DNA of 64,000 bases, taken from Marinobacter sediminum. GTDB taxonomy: Bacteria > Pseudomonadota > Gammaproteobacteria > Pseudomonadales > Oleiphilaceae. The notes under the pieces were generated by a model that did no database searches, was not told the DNA's origin, and saw only the letters and a program-made list of their open reading frames with translations. The DNA lies in assembly GCF_016820575.1 (NCBI RefSeq), contig NZ_JAEMQH010000001.1, positions 558,001-622,000 on the forward strand, in the 5' to 3' direction. Made by a program: the position numbers and the translations under genes. Below are positions 1-10,264 of this stretch, piece by piece (position 1 is the stretch's first letter; the number at the start of each line of letters is the position of its first letter).

Positions 1-34
1 TCAGCTGAAATCGAAAGTGAATCTGACACTGGGT

Positions 35-1228
35 TCAGGCGATGCGCAGAAAGCCGCCCGGAGCCGAGCCCACCAGCCCCTGTAACTCCAGCAGCAGCAG
101 GGCCTGCATGAGCTGATCCGCGGGCAGTCCCGTCGCCGAACTCAGTGCATCGGTTGACTGCGGATCATACCCTAAAGCCTCAAACACCGCGATTTCCCGA
201 CTGGCCAGACCGGCACCCGGTTTTACCGCAGGCGTGGCTGTGGTCAAGACATCACTCGAGCTGGTGTCCGCGCTGCACTCACCCTGAAACGACCACCAGG
301 TACCCAGCTCTTCCAGGATATCATCAACGGTTTCCACCAGCCTTGCGCCCTGCTTGATCAGATGGTGGCAGCCACGGGCAACCGGGCTGTGTACCGAGCC
401 CGGGATCGCGAACACTTCCCGGCCCTGCTCCAGCGCCAGCCGAGCGGTGATCAAAGAGCCGCTTTTCAGGCCGGCCTCGACCACCAGGATGCCCCGGCTC
501 AGGCCACTGATGATCCGGTTGCGCTGGGGAAAGTGGGCAGCCCGGGCAGGAGTACCGGGCGGGTACTCCGACACCATCAAACCCTGAGCAATCACTCGCG
601 CCGCCAGCCGCCGGTGCTGGCTCGGGTAGACCCGGTCGAGACCACAGCCGATTACCGCCACAGTGGGCGCGCCTGCATCCAGCGCCCCGGCATGAGCAGC
701 GCCATCAACCCCAAGAGCCAGACCACTGGTGATCACCAGATTGCGGCGGCTGAGTTCCGCGGCGAAGGTGCGAGCATGATCCAGCCCGGCCCGGGTGGCG
801 TGGCGACTGCCAACCACCCCGATCTGGTCCTGGCTGAGCAGGTGCGGGTCGCCCTGGGTGTAGAGCACCAGGGGCGCATCGTGAACATGGCGCAGGGGAT
901 CGGGAAACAGTGGGTCAGATGACGTAATCACGGCAATGCCCAGGCGTTCGCAGTCCCGCTGGATCGTCGCCACCTTTGCCGCCACCGGGTGCTGGCGGTC
1001 ACCGCCTTGCCAGGCCTGGATCGCGGCGGAGGTTTCCGAAGGCAGGCCAAGGGCCTTCAGGGTCGCGGGATTCAGGGCCAGTACGTCGGTGAGATTAGGG
1101 TAGATGGTGCTGAGGTCACGGCGCAGACGCCGCCCGAACTTGGGCAAGCAGCTCAACAGCAGCCACTCGGCCGTGGTGCAGCCGGAGGCACCCGAAGCCC
1201 GGGTGTCAGGGAAGGGTTGATCGGTCAC
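35..1228 (-). CDS. dprA: DNA-processing protein DprA (Smf)
   Basis: A 397-residue DprA. The family loads RecA onto incoming single-stranded DNA during natural transformation and protects it in the cytoplasm. A helical N-terminal region (about 1-80) is followed by the Rossmann-like DprA core, with the nucleotide-fold stretch GVVGSRHATRAG near 135-147 and GLALGVDGAAHAGAL near 168-182, then a C-terminal winged-helix-like domain (about 335-397). The start is GTG at 1228, preceded by AAGGA seven bases upstream. It lies downstream of tsaP on the same strand, the order known in Pseudomonas, but a terminator hairpin sits between them, so it may have its own or only readthrough transcription. Confidence 0.95.
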   Translation of the reverse strand: MTDQPFPDTRASGASGCTTAEWLLLSCLPKFGRRLRRDLSTIYPNLTDVLALNPATLKALGLPSETSAAIQAWQGGDRQHPVAAKVATIQRDCERLGIAVITSSDPLFPDPLRHVHDAPLVLYTQGDPHLLSQDQIGVVGSRHATRAGLDHARTFAAELSRRNLVITSGLALGVDGAAHAGALDAGAPTVAVIGCGLDRVYPSQHRRLAARVIAQGLMVSEYPPGTPARAAHFPQRNRIISGLSRGILVVEAGLKSGSLITARLALEQGREVFAIPGSVHSPVARGCHHLIKQGARLVETVDDILEELGTWWSFQGECSADTSSSDVLTTATPAVKPGAGLASREIAVFEALGYDPQSTDALSSATGLPADQLMQALLLLELQGLVGSAPGGFLRIA

Positions 1229-1247
1229 GTTGTCATCCTTGTAAACG

Positions 1248-1274
1248 AAAAAAGCCGGGCCATCCTGGCCCGGC
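1248..1274 (-). terminator. Rho-independent terminator after tsaP
   Basis: Read on the minus strand, a 9-bp perfect GC-rich stem (GCCGGGCCA / TGGCCCGGC) with a 3-base loop is followed by a run of six T. It lies between the tsaP stop and the dprA ribosome site, so it should cut transcription before dprA. Confidence 0.8.
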
Positions 1275-1296
1275 CATATTCTTTAACCCCAATGCT

Positions 1297-2313
1297 TCAG
1301 GGGTTGGTCACCTTGTCACCCACCGACAGTGGGCGAGTGGCCTGCAGCACCAGGCCATAGCTCATTTTCTCGTAGGCCTGGAAGATCATCATCAGACCGG
1401 CGCGCTCGGACGGCAGTTCAATGGTTTCCCCGGTGACCGGGTCCCGAACCATGTTGCCACTCTTCAGTACCGACATGACGTTGCCCGGCTCCAGGCCATC
1501 ACGCTCACCACGGTTGATGGTGACCACGTCGTACTGGCCGATCTGGCTAACACCGCCGTCCACAGCGATCATCTGGCCCTCTACGTCCTGCTCCGGCGCG
1601 CTGGGCACGAAGCTGGTGGCAATTGGCCGGTTCACGCTGGTCAACAGGCGGTCGCCAATGCGGATTTCCTGGTTCGACTTGGTCAGCCGCAGAGTCAGTA
1701 CGTCGCCGTTTTCGGCGGTGACATTGCCGGCACCAATGCTGCGAGCTTCCAGGCCCAGGAATTCCCCGGACTCCGGATCAACAAATTCCTTCGTGCGCCG
1801 GAAGATCCCGACCTTGTCGGCGGGCTTGTCGCCGCGAGCGTAAACGCGATCACCGGCACCGGTAATGATGCGACCGTCTTCACCCTCCAACACGTAGGGT
1901 GCGGCGTTCAACTCGGCCGGGGTTACAATGCGGGTGTCGGTCAGGAAGCTGCTGATGGCGTCCAGCGGAATGGCCGGGATCGGCGTATCAATGGCTTCGG
2001 AGCGAATCTGCGGTGACAGCTTGACGACATCGCTGGAGGCAACCTTGGTCACCCGAGGTTTGCCATCGATGTACACCAGGGCTAGGCGATCACCCGGGTA
2101 GATCAGGTGCGGGTTCTTGACCTGAGGATTAACGTGCCAGATCTCGGGCCAGTACCAGGGGTTGTTCAGAAATCGGCCTGAAATATCCCACAGCGTATCA
2201 CCCTTCACGACAGTGTAACGCTCGGGATGGTCGGACCTCAGCTCCGGTGCAGCGTGGGCCCAGGAGGTGAACAGCAGCGTAAATGCTGCCAGAGCGTACA
2301 GCAGTTTCCTCAT
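1297..2313 (-). CDS. tsaP: LysM-domain secretin-associated protein (TsaP-like)
   Basis: A 338-residue exported protein with a clear signal peptide (1-21, cleaved after SWAHA) and one LysM peptidoglycan-binding domain at about 32-80 (VVKGDTLWDISGRFLNNP, then NPHLIYPGDRL). The remaining ~250 residues have no motif I recognise. In Pseudomonas aeruginosa the LysM protein at this same position, between def and dprA, is TsaP (PA0020), which anchors the type IV pilus secretin to peptidoglycan. The name here is by domain layout and synteny. An AAGGA sits eight bases before the ATG. It is divergent from def. Confidence 0.85.
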   Translation of the reverse strand: MRKLLYALAAFTLLFTSWAHAAPELRSDHPERYTVVKGDTLWDISGRFLNNPWYWPEIWHVNPQVKNPHLIYPGDRLALVYIDGKPRVTKVASSDVVKLSPQIRSEAIDTPIPAIPLDAISSFLTDTRIVTPAELNAAPYVLEGEDGRIITGAGDRVYARGDKPADKVGIFRRTKEFVDPESGEFLGLEARSIGAGNVTAENGDVLTLRLTKSNQEIRIGDRLLTSVNRPIATSFVPSAPEQDVEGQMIAVDGGVSQIGQYDVVTINRGERDGLEPGNVMSVLKSGNMVRDPVTGETIELPSERAGLMMIFQAYEKMSYGLVLQATRPLSVGDKVTNP

Positions 2314-2761
2314 TGTGTAAGTCCTTGATCGCGTGCCTTGAGTCTTTGCATTCTGTTGGGATGCAGCCTGTTGCTTGCAGCTTATTACGTTGTTATTCCT
2401 GATACTATAGAAGAAGTCCCGGAATTTGTGATGTTATCTTTTGTTCTTCCAGTAAATTCTACCCGGACATTGAAAGATTTTAGCTATTAACTGATCAGTT
2501 TGTACTCAATCGACGAATTATTGGATAATAGCAGTATCGCGTAAGCGCGGCCGGCAACCGTTGAATCCTGCGGTTGCATCCCGATTATATTAGGTAACGG
2601 GTGATTTTTTGCGCAGTACGCTGTCGCATTTTAGCGATCAGTTGCACTTGCTTTCAGAAAGTTACACACCCGAATCTGCAAGGACTATCTAGCAAGAACT
2701 ATGTAAAAGGGATAGTAGCGCCAACACTGAACACAGTCAGACAGGTTTAAACACGAGCGAC
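2314..2761. other. Intergenic region between divergent tsaP and def
   Basis: About 450 bases, visibly richer in A+T than the flanking genes, with no credible ORF. It must hold promoters for both directions. The best minus-strand candidate for tsaP is TATAGT (2404-2409) with ATCACA (2427-2432), spacer 17. On the plus strand TTGTAC (2500-2505) with GATAAT (2524-2529), spacer 18, is possible but about 230 bases from def. No riboswitch-like fold was recognised by eye. Confidence 0.5.
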
Positions 2762-3265
2762 ATGATACTAGATATTCTCGAATACCCGGATCCCCGACTG
2801 CGCACCATTGCCAAGCCGGTGGACGAGGTCACAGACGACATCCGTACGCTGATCGACGACATGTTCGAGACCATGTACGATGCGCCCGGCATAGGCTTGG
2901 CGGCGACTCAGGTCAACGTGCATAAGCAGATCATCGTGATGGATCTGTCCGAAGACAAGAGCGAGCCCCGGGTGTTCATCAACCCGTCGGTTGAAGTTCT
3001 TGATGGCGATCTTGAGGACATGCAGGAAGGCTGCCTGTCGGTACCCGGCTTCTACGAAGACGTCAGCCGAATCGAGCACGTTATGATCCGAGCCATCGAT
3101 CGGGACGGCAAGCCCTACGAACTCGAAGCGCGGGGTTTACTGGCGGTCTGTATCCAGCATGAGATGGACCACCTGAACGGCAAGCTGTTCGTCGATTATC
3201 TCAGCTCCCTGAAGCGCAACCGGATTCGCAAGAAGCTGGAAAAACTGCATAAACAGAGCGCCTGA
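2762..3265 (+). CDS. def: Peptide deformylase
   Basis: A 167-residue type 1 peptide deformylase, which removes the formyl group from the starting methionine of new proteins. All three family motifs are present: GIGLAATQ (43-50), EGCLS with metal-binding Cys91, and HEMDH with metal ligands His133 and His137 and catalytic Glu134. Length is normal. It is the first gene of def-fmt-rsmB-trkA, pairing the deformylase with the enzyme that adds the formyl group. A hairpin with a short T run lies between def and fmt. Confidence 0.97.
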   Translation: MILDILEYPDPRLRTIAKPVDEVTDDIRTLIDDMFETMYDAPGIGLAATQVNVHKQIIVMDLSEDKSEPRVFINPSVEVLDGDLEDMQEGCLSVPGFYEDVSRIEHVMIRAIDRDGKPYELEARGLLAVCIQHEMDHLNGKLFVDYLSSLKRNRIRKKLEKLHKQSA

Positions 3266-3306
3266 CTGGCAAACGGTTCGCCGTTCTTGCAGGACTACAG
3301 ACCTCG

Positions 3307-3330
3307 GACCGGGTTACGACCCGGTCTTTT
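3307..3330 (+). terminator. Hairpin between def and fmt
   Basis: An 8-bp stem (GACCGGGT / ACCCGGTC) with a TACG loop and four T afterwards. The T run is short, so this may be a partial terminator or attenuator that lowers fmt expression relative to def rather than a full stop. Confidence 0.55.
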
Positions 3331-3360
3331 CGTATTCAACGAGACAGAGACTTCAGCACC

Positions 3361-4296
3361 GTGCGACTTGTTTTTGCCGGCACCCCCGATTTTGCTGCCA
3401 CCGCCTTGAGAGCCCTGTTGGGCACCCATCACACCGTTGTCGGCGTTTATTCCCAGCCGGACCGGCCCGCCGGTCGTGGCCGCAAGCTGATGCCGAGCCC
3501 AGTCAAACAGGTGGCCCTGGACGCCGATATCCCGGTGTTCCAACCGGAAAACCTGAAGTCCGAGGCAGCTCAACAAGAGCTGGCCGACCTCAAGCCGGAC
3601 GTGATGATTGTGGCCGCCTATGGCCTGATCCTGCCCCAGGCCGTGCTCGACATTCCCACCCACGGCTGTCTTAACATTCATGCCTCCTTGCTGCCGCGCT
3701 GGCGCGGTGCCGCGCCGATCCATCGCGCCCTGGCCGCAGGCGATCGGGAAACTGGCATTACCATCATGCAGATGGACGCAGGCCTGGATACCGGCGCCAT
3801 GCTGCTGAAAACGATGACCGCCATTGACGCCAGCGATACCGGCGGCAGCTTGCACGACCGCCTGGCCGATCAGGGTGGGGAGGCCATTGTCGAAGCCCTG
3901 CGATTGCTGGAAAAGGGCGAATTGACCGGTGAAGCCCAGAATGACGATTTTGCCTGCTACGCCCACAAACTGGTGAAAGACGAAGGCCACATTGACTGGA
4001 CCGGGAATGCCGCTGACATTGAACGCCTGGTCCGCGCCTTCAATCCCTGGCCCGGCACCTACACCGATCTGGATACCCAGCGCATCCGCATCCACGCCGC
4101 CACCGTGCTGGACGAAGACAACCAGCAGCCGGCGGGTACGGTACTGCGCAGGGAGCGTGAAGGCATCGACGTTGCCTGTGGTAACGGCACCCTGCGGATT
4201 TCCCGAGTGCAGCTGCCAGGCTCCCGGGCCCAGAGCGTGAACGACCTGATTAACGGCGGCAAACAGCTGCTGTTGCCCGGCCAGGAGCTGCACTGA
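3361..4296 (+). CDS. fmt: Methionyl-tRNA formyltransferase
   Basis: A 311-residue enzyme that formylates the initiator methionyl-tRNA with 10-formyl-tetrahydrofolate. The formyltransferase domain (1-190) carries the catalytic Asn105, His107 and Asp143 (LNIHASLLPRWRGAAPI and MDAGLDTGAM). The C-terminal tRNA-binding domain (about 205-311) contains ERLVRAFNPWPGT. The start is GTG at 3361. One base separates its stop from the rsmB ATG, so the two are probably translationally coupled. Confidence 0.97.
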   Translation: MRLVFAGTPDFAATALRALLGTHHTVVGVYSQPDRPAGRGRKLMPSPVKQVALDADIPVFQPENLKSEAAQQELADLKPDVMIVAAYGLILPQAVLDIPTHGCLNIHASLLPRWRGAAPIHRALAAGDRETGITIMQMDAGLDTGAMLLKTMTAIDASDTGGSLHDRLADQGGEAIVEALRLLEKGELTGEAQNDDFACYAHKLVKDEGHIDWTGNAADIERLVRAFNPWPGTYTDLDTQRIRIHAATVLDEDNQQPAGTVLRREREGIDVACGNGTLRISRVQLPGSRAQSVNDLINGGKQLLLPGQELH

Positions 4297-4297
4297 C

Positions 4298-5599
4298 ATG
4301 AGCGATCAGCCCCAGCCCCTGCGGGCCATTGCCGCCAGTGTGCTGCTGGCGGTGGAAAACGGTCAGTCCCTGTCCCAGTGCCTGCCGCCAGCCCTGGCGC
4401 GTCTTCCGATAAGTGAACGGCCGGCGCTGCAAGCCCTGTGCTACGGCAGTTGCCGCTGGTTTCACCGACTCGACGACGAACTTCAGGGCCGCCTGAAAAA
4501 ACCACTGCGTGCCTCCGACCGCGTTGTTCACCACCTGATGCTGGTTGCCCTGTTCCAGTTGCGTTTCAGCCAGCAGGCCAGCTACGCCGTGCTGAATGAA
4601 ACCGTGGAGGCCTGCCGGGCCCTGGACAAACCGCATCTGACCGGGCTGGTCAACGGCGTGCTGCGCGTCGCCGAACGGACCGGGGCACCGGAACCGAGTA
4701 ACGACGCCAGCCGGGTCAGCCATCCGGCCTGGATGGTGGAAAAACTTCGCCACAACTGGCCCGAGGACTGGCACGCCATCGTCGACGCCAACAACGCCCA
4801 GGCACCGATGACTTTGCGGGTTAATGCGCTCCGGTTCAGCCGGGACGAGTACCTGGCGCTGCTGACCGAGGCCGGCATCGACGCCGTGGCCACCCGGTTT
4901 GCGCCCAACGGCATCCAGTTGCAACAGCCGGTGCCGGTTGACCGCCTGCCGTGGTTTGCCGATGGCGCAGTCAGTGTTCAGGATGAAGCCGCCCAGCTGT
5001 GCACCACGGTACTGGATCTTGCTCCGGGGCAGCGGGTACTCGATGCCTGCGCCGCGCCGGGTGGCAAGACCTGCGCCATCCTCGAGGCGTGCAGCGAGCT
5101 GGCCGAGGTGGTGGCCATTGATGAATCAGAGGCCCGGCTGCCACGGGTGCAGGAAAATCTCGACCGCCTGGATCTGGCCGCCACCCTGAAACAGGCCGAC
5201 GCCGCCGATATCGATCAATGGTGGGATGGCGAGCCCTTCGACCGGATCCTGCTGGACGTTCCCTGCAGTGCCAGTGGCGTTATCCGGCGCCACCCGGACA
5301 TCAAGCTGCTGCGGCGTGAGTCGGATATCGTCCCCCTCGCCAGTATCCAGCTTGGGCTGCTTGAGGCTATGTGGTCTATTCTCAAACCCGGTGGTCGCCT
5401 GGTGTACGCAACCTGCTCGGTCTTCCCCCAGGAGAACCACCGTATAATCCAGCGCTTCCGCAAACAGCAGGAAGCGGCCCTCCTTATGGAACCCGAGGTT
5501 TCGTGGGGACGGGACATGGGCCCGGGGCGTCAGTTACTCCCCGATCCGAACAGCCATGACGGCTTTTACTACGCCGTACTGGAGAAACCCGAAGCATGA
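4298..5599 (+). CDS. rsmB: 16S rRNA (cytosine-967-C5)-methyltransferase
   Basis: A 433-residue RsmB that methylates C967 of 16S rRNA with S-adenosylmethionine. An N-terminal NusB-like RNA-binding domain (about 1-140) precedes a Rossmann methyltransferase domain. The SAM loop is [10 protein letters not shown] (about 250), and the two catalytic cysteines are Cys323 (DVPCSASG) and Cys373 (YATCSVF), as expected for C5-cytosine RNA methyltransferases. It is tightly packed: one base after fmt, and its stop overlaps the trkA start by four bases (ATGA). Confidence 0.96.
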   Translation: MSDQPQPLRAIAASVLLAVENGQSLSQCLPPALARLPISERPALQALCYGSCRWFHRLDDELQGRLKKPLRASDRVVHHLMLVALFQLRFSQQASYAVLNETVEACRALDKPHLTGLVNGVLRVAERTGAPEPSNDASRVSHPAWMVEKLRHNWPEDWHAIVDANNAQAPMTLRVNALRFSRDEYLALLTEAGIDAVATRFAPNGIQLQQPVPVDRLPWFADGAVSVQDEAAQLCTTVLDLAPGQRVLDACAAPGGKTCAILEACSELAEVVAIDESEARLPRVQENLDRLDLAATLKQADAADIDQWWDGEPFDRILLDVPCSASGVIRRHPDIKLLRRESDIVPLASIQLGLLEAMWSILKPGGRLVYATCSVFPQENHRIIQRFRKQQEAALLMEPEVSWGRDMGPGRQLLPDPNSHDGFYYAVLEKPEA

Positions 5600-6999
5600 A
5601 GATCCTCATCCTCGGTGCCGGCCAGGTCGGTGGCACACTGGCGGAAAACCTGGCCAACGAAGCCAACGACATCACCATCATCGACAGCGACGGGGCCCGA
5701 CTCCGCGAGCTGCAGGATCGTCTGGACATCCGAACGGTGCAGGGTGAAGCCTCGTACCCGACCTCGCTGCGGCGGGCCGGTGCCGAAGACGCCGACATGG
5801 TGATTGCGGTCACCAGCAGTGACGAGACCAACATGGTGGCGTGCCAGGTCGCCAAGCTGCTCTACAAGACCCCGACCACCATCTGCCGGGTACGCGCCAG
5901 TGCCTATCTGGCCAAGTCGGACCTGTTTTATCAGAAGGATCGCACCAAAGACCTGGACAGTCTACGCGGCTTTCCCATTGATGTTCTGATCAGCCCGGAG
6001 CACCTGGTCACCAAGCACATTACCCGGCTGATCGAGAACCCGGGCGCCCTGCAGGTGCTTGAGTTTTCCAAGGGCCTGACCCGGCTGGTAGCCATCCGGG
6101 CCATGGAGGGCGGACCGCTGGTCGGCCATGAGCTTTCGTACCTGCGCACCCACATGCCGCGCATCGATACCCGGGTAGCGGCGATCTTCCGGAAAGACCG
6201 GGCAATCATGCCCCAGGGCGACACGGTGATCGAAGACGGCGACGAGGTCTTCTTCATCGCCGCCTCCGACCACATCCGGTCGGTGATGAGCGAACTCCAG
6301 CCCCTGGTGAAGAACTACAAGCGCATTTTCATCTGTGGCGGTGGCAACATCGGCCAGCGCCTGGCGCACACCCTCGAGAACCGCTACCAGGTCAAACTGC
6401 TGGAGCGAAACCACGAGCGCTGCGTGATGCTGTCGGAAAACCTGCGCAAGACCGTGGTGCTGGAAGGCAACGCCGCCAACAAGGACATCCTGCTGGAAGA
6501 GAACATCGAGAACACCGACGTGTTCTGCGCCGTCACCAACGATGACGAGGCCAACATCATGGCCTCACTGCTGGCCAAGCGCCTGGGCGCGCGCAAGGTA
6601 CTGACCCTGATCAACAACCCGGATTATGTTGACCTGATCCAGGGCGGCGACATCGATGTTGCGATCTCGCCCCAGCAAACCACCATCGGCAGCCTGCTGA
6701 CCCATGTTCGTCGCGGCGACGTAGTGAATGTTCACTCCCTGCGCCGGGGCGCGGCGGAAGCCATTGAGGCCATAGCCCATGGCGATCACCGCTCCTCGAA
6801 GGTGGTCGGCAAGCGGCTGGATGAGATCAATCTGCCCGAGGGCACCACCATCGGGGCCATCGTGCGCCGGAGTGAGGTCCTGATCGCCCACGATCACCTC
6901 CGGGTTCAGCCCGATGACCACGTGATCCTGTTTCTGGTGGATAAAACCCGGATCCGGGAAGTGGAAAAACTGTTCCAGGTGGGACTGACTTTCTTCTAG
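5596..6999 (+). CDS. trkA: Trk K+ uptake NAD-binding regulatory protein TrkA
   Basis: A 467-residue cytoplasmic peripheral protein that gates the Trk potassium channel. Two copies of the RCK module are visible: NAD-binding Rossmann folds beginning at residue 1 ([19 protein letters not shown]) and about 237 ([14 protein letters not shown]), each followed by a TrkA-C domain. Length is close to the E. coli protein. It is coupled to rsmB by a four-base overlap. No trkH channel gene is in the window, so TrkA must act with a channel encoded elsewhere. Confidence 0.96.
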   Translation: MKILILGAGQVGGTLAENLANEANDITIIDSDGARLRELQDRLDIRTVQGEASYPTSLRRAGAEDADMVIAVTSSDETNMVACQVAKLLYKTPTTICRVRASAYLAKSDLFYQKDRTKDLDSLRGFPIDVLISPEHLVTKHITRLIENPGALQVLEFSKGLTRLVAIRAMEGGPLVGHELSYLRTHMPRIDTRVAAIFRKDRAIMPQGDTVIEDGDEVFFIAASDHIRSVMSELQPLVKNYKRIFICGGGNIGQRLAHTLENRYQVKLLERNHERCVMLSENLRKTVVLEGNAANKDILLEENIENTDVFCAVTNDDEANIMASLLAKRLGARKVLTLINNPDYVDLIQGGDIDVAISPQQTTIGSLLTHVRRGDVVNVHSLRRGAAEAIEAIAHGDHRSSKVVGKRLDEINLPEGTTIGAIVRRSEVLIAHDHLRVQPDDHVILFLVDKTRIREVEKLFQVGLTFF

Positions 7000-7026
7000 T
7001 TCAAAATCAAGGCAGTGAACTGCACT

Positions 7027-7055
7027 TAGAAATACCGCTTTGGCAGGCGTATAAT
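7027..7055 (+). promoter_or_regulatory. Sigma-70 promoter for glyQS
   Basis: A perfect TATAAT at 7050-7055 with TAGAAA (4 of 6 consensus) at 7027-7032, spacer 17. It sits about 70 bases upstream of the glyQ start and just after trkA, so glyQ-glyS-gmhB should form a separate transcription unit. Confidence 0.65.
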
Positions 7056-7124
7056 GCGCCTTTTTTCAGAGTGTCCCGGGCCAACTCGGGGCGCCACATT
7101 CAGATCGATCAGTAGGCAAACGTC

Positions 7125-8150
7125 GTGACAGACAAGGCAACCAAGCAAACTACTCCGGACATCAAGACCTTTCAGGGCTTGATTCTGGCTCTGCAGAATT
7201 TCTGGGCGCAGCATGGCTGTGTGGTCCTCCAGCCACTGGATATGGAAGTGGGTGCCGGTACCTTCCACCCGGCGACGTTCCTGCGGGCCATCGGGCCGGA
7301 AACCTGGAACGCCGCGTATGTCCAGCCGAGCCGTCGGCCGACCGATGGTCGCTACGGTGAGAACCCAAACCGCCTGCAACACTACTACCAGTTCCAGGTG
7401 GTCCTGAAGCCATCACCGGACAACATTCAGGAACTGTATCTGGATTCCCTGAAGGCCCTGGGCCTGGATCCGCTGGTACACGACATCCGGTTCGTGGAAG
7501 ACAACTGGGAATCGCCCACCCTGGGTGCCTGGGGCCTGGGCTGGGAAATCTGGCTGAATGGCATGGAGGTGACTCAGTTCACCTACTTCCAGCAGGTTGG
7601 CGGTATCGAATGCTTCCCGGTCACCGGCGAGCTGACCTACGGCCTTGAGCGTATCGCCATGTACCTGCAGGGCGTGGACAGCGTCTACGACCTGGTCTGG
7701 ACCGAAGGTCCGGATGGCGTTGTTACCTATGGCGACGTGTTCCACCAGCAGGAAGTGGAAATGTCGACCTACAACTTCGAGCACGCCGACACCGAGTTCC
7801 TGTTCCACAGCTTCGACGTGCACGAGCGCGAAAGTGCCCGGCTGATCGAAGCCGGCCTGGCGCTGCCGGCCTACGAGCAGGTGCTCAAGGCTTCCCACAC
7901 TTTCAACCTGCTGGACGCCCGGCACGCCATCTCGGTGACCGAACGCCAGCGTTTCATCCTGCGAGTTCGCACCCTGGCACGTTCTGTCGCACAGGCCTAC
8001 TTCGACAGTCGCCGTAAACTTCGTTTCCCGCTGGCCCCCGAGGCTCTGCGCGAGGAAGTACTGGCCGCGGCCGACGCCGCCGATGATAAGGCCAAAGGCA
8101 AGAAAGGCAAAAAAGCGAAGAAGGCTCAGCAGGAACAGGGGAACGCGTAA
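7125..8150 (+). CDS. glyQ: Glycyl-tRNA synthetase alpha subunit
   Basis: A 341-residue catalytic alpha subunit of the bacterial alpha2-beta2 glycyl-tRNA synthetase. The class II core is intact: [21 protein letters not shown] near residues 17-38, [18 protein letters not shown] near 77-94, and [16 protein letters not shown] near 138-153. It begins with GTG. The last ~27 residues form a Lys/Ala-rich tail ([14 protein letters not shown]) beyond the usual ~300-320-residue length, perhaps an RNA- or subunit-binding extension. Two bases separate it from glyS. Confidence 0.97.
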   Translation: MTDKATKQTTPDIKTFQGLILALQNFWAQHGCVVLQPLDMEVGAGTFHPATFLRAIGPETWNAAYVQPSRRPTDGRYGENPNRLQHYYQFQVVLKPSPDNIQELYLDSLKALGLDPLVHDIRFVEDNWESPTLGAWGLGWEIWLNGMEVTQFTYFQQVGGIECFPVTGELTYGLERIAMYLQGVDSVYDLVWTEGPDGVVTYGDVFHQQEVEMSTYNFEHADTEFLFHSFDVHERESARLIEAGLALPAYEQVLKASHTFNLLDARHAISVTERQRFILRVRTLARSVAQAYFDSRRKLRFPLAPEALREEVLAAADAADDKAKGKKGKKAKKAQQEQGNA

Positions 8151-8152
8151 TC

Positions 8153-10234
8153 ATGGCAACACAGGATTTTCTGGTCGAACTGGGCACCGAAGAGCTGCCC
8201 CCGAAAGCACTTAAACCACTGTCCGATGCCTTCACCCAGGGCATTGCCAAGGGTCTGGAAGTCGCCGGTATTGAGTTTGGCAAGGTCGAGGCCTTCGCCG
8301 CGCCCCGCCGCCTGGCGGTTCGTATCCGTGACCTGGCCGATGCCCAGCCGGACAAGCCGGTTGAGAAACGCGGCCCCGCGGTCAAAGCCGCCTTTGACGA
8401 TGCCGGCAACCCGACCCGGGCGCTGACCGGCTTTGCCACCTCCCTGGGTGTCACCCCGGACCAGCTGGACACCCTGGAAACCGACAAGGGCGCCTGGGTG
8501 GTCTACCGTACCGTGGAGCAGGGCAAGCCCACGGTGGAATTGCTGCCGGAACTGGTCGACCAGTCGCTGGCGGCGCTGCCGATTCCCAAGCGCATGCGCT
8601 GGGGTGCGCACCGGACCGAGTTTGTGCGTCCGGTCCACTGGGTGATCATGCTGTTCGGCAACAAGGTGATCGACACTCCGATCATGGGCCTGAAGCCGGG
8701 CAACAAGACCCGGGGCCATCGCTTCCACTGCCCGAAGAAACTGATTGTGCCCACCCCCAGCGACTACGAGGTGGTGCTCAAGCAGGAAGGCTACGTGCTC
8801 GCCGATTTCGCCGAGCGCCGGGCCCAGATCCGCGCCGGTGTGGCCGAACTGGCCGAATCCGAAGCCGGCGGCAAGGCGGTGATCGACGAGGAACTGCTGG
8901 ATGAAGTCACCGCCCTGAACGAGTGGCCGGTGCCATTGATGGGCCGGTTCGAGGACCGCTTCCTGGAGGTTCCGGCAGAAGCCCTGATCTCCTCCATGAA
9001 GGAGCACCAGAAGTACTTCCACGTGGTCGGTGCCGATGGCGCCATGCTGCCGCTGTTCATTACCGTGGCCAACATCGAGAGTAAGGATCCGGCCCAGGTG
9101 ATTTCCGGCAACGAGAAGGTCATTCGCCCGCGCCTGTCGGACGCCGCCTTCTTCTACGAAACCGACCGCAAGAGCCGCCTGGAAGATCGTATCGATCGAC
9201 TCAAACCGATCGTATTCCAGGAAAAGCTGGGCAGCATCTACGACAAGTCGGTTCGGGTCGCGGCCCTGGCCAGCAAGATTGCCGCAGCCATCGACAGCGA
9301 TCCGGCCCTGGCCGAGCGCGCGGCCATGCTGGCCAAGACCGATCTGGTCACCGAGATGGTGCTGGAGTTCACCGACCTGCAAGGGATCATGGGCCAGTAC
9401 TACGCCGCCAACGATGGCGAGGCCGACGACGTCGCCAAGGCCCTGAACGAGCAGTACATGCCCCGGTTTGCCGGCGATGACCTGCCCACCACCGCCACCG
9501 GCTGTGCCGTGGCCATTGCCGATCGCCTGGACTCACTGGTGGGCCTGTTTGGCATCAACCAGCCACCGTCCGGCACCCGGGATCCGTTCGCCCTGCGCCG
9601 GGCGTCCCTGGGTGTGCTGCGCATCATCATCGAGCGGGAACTGCCGCTGGATCTGCAAACCTGCTGCGAGTGGGCCGCGGAGAACTTTACCGTACTGACC
9701 GAGCCGGATACCGCGTCCACCGTGGTGGATTACATGCTCGAACGCTTCCGGGCCCATTACGATGAGCTGGGCATTGGCGCCGAAGTTTACCTGGCGGTGC
9801 ACGCCCGTCGTCCGACCCGTCCGCTGGACTTCGATCGTCGGGTCAAGGCGGTGGAAGCCTTCCGTCAGTTGCCTGAGGCCCAGGCCCTGGCCAGCGCCAA
9901 CAAGCGGGTCTCCAACATCCTGACCAAACAGGGTGGCGACCACATCGGTGAAACCGTCGACACCAGCCTGCTGCAGGATTCCGCCGAGCAGCGGCTGGCC
10001 GAGCAGGTCGAGCAACAGGCGGGCAAGGTAGTGCCGCTGTTCGAGCAGGGCGACTACGCCAGTGCGTTGCGCTCCCTGGCCAGTCTGCGCGAGCCGGTGG
10101 ACAGCTTTTTCGATGAGGTGATGGTGATGGCAGAAGACGACGCCACCCGGAACAATCGTCTGGCACTGCTGAATCGCCTGCGTAACCTGTTCCTGCGAGT
10201 GGCAGACATTTCACTGCTGCCAAGCGCCGGCTAA
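8153..10234 (+). CDS. glyS: Glycyl-tRNA synthetase beta subunit
   Basis: A 693-residue beta subunit that binds tRNA and completes the tetrameric synthetase. It opens with the family signature DFLVELGTEELPPKAL (4-19) and has the conserved KRMRWG(A)H stretch near 146-152 and the HD-like GIMGQYYAA segment near 410. The C-terminal region resembles the anticodon-binding domain of ArgRS. Length is normal. Co-transcription with glyQ is expected from the two-base gap. Confidence 0.97.
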   Translation: MATQDFLVELGTEELPPKALKPLSDAFTQGIAKGLEVAGIEFGKVEAFAAPRRLAVRIRDLADAQPDKPVEKRGPAVKAAFDDAGNPTRALTGFATSLGVTPDQLDTLETDKGAWVVYRTVEQGKPTVELLPELVDQSLAALPIPKRMRWGAHRTEFVRPVHWVIMLFGNKVIDTPIMGLKPGNKTRGHRFHCPKKLIVPTPSDYEVVLKQEGYVLADFAERRAQIRAGVAELAESEAGGKAVIDEELLDEVTALNEWPVPLMGRFEDRFLEVPAEALISSMKEHQKYFHVVGADGAMLPLFITVANIESKDPAQVISGNEKVIRPRLSDAAFFYETDRKSRLEDRIDRLKPIVFQEKLGSIYDKSVRVAALASKIAAAIDSDPALAERAAMLAKTDLVTEMVLEFTDLQGIMGQYYAANDGEADDVAKALNEQYMPRFAGDDLPTTATGCAVAIADRLDSLVGLFGINQPPSGTRDPFALRRASLGVLRIIIERELPLDLQTCCEWAAENFTVLTEPDTASTVVDYMLERFRAHYDELGIGAEVYLAVHARRPTRPLDFDRRVKAVEAFRQLPEAQALASANKRVSNILTKQGGDHIGETVDTSLLQDSAEQRLAEQVEQQAGKVVPLFEQGDYASALRSLASLREPVDSFFDEVMVMAEDDATRNNRLALLNRLRNLFLRVADISLLPSAG

Positions 10235-10264
10235 CGGACGAAGACGCAGGGGCGAAAAACCAAG

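Noticed and set aside
3295..4299. 334-residue open frame on the minus strand
   Set aside because: Opposite fmt; no ribosome site or recognisable domain.
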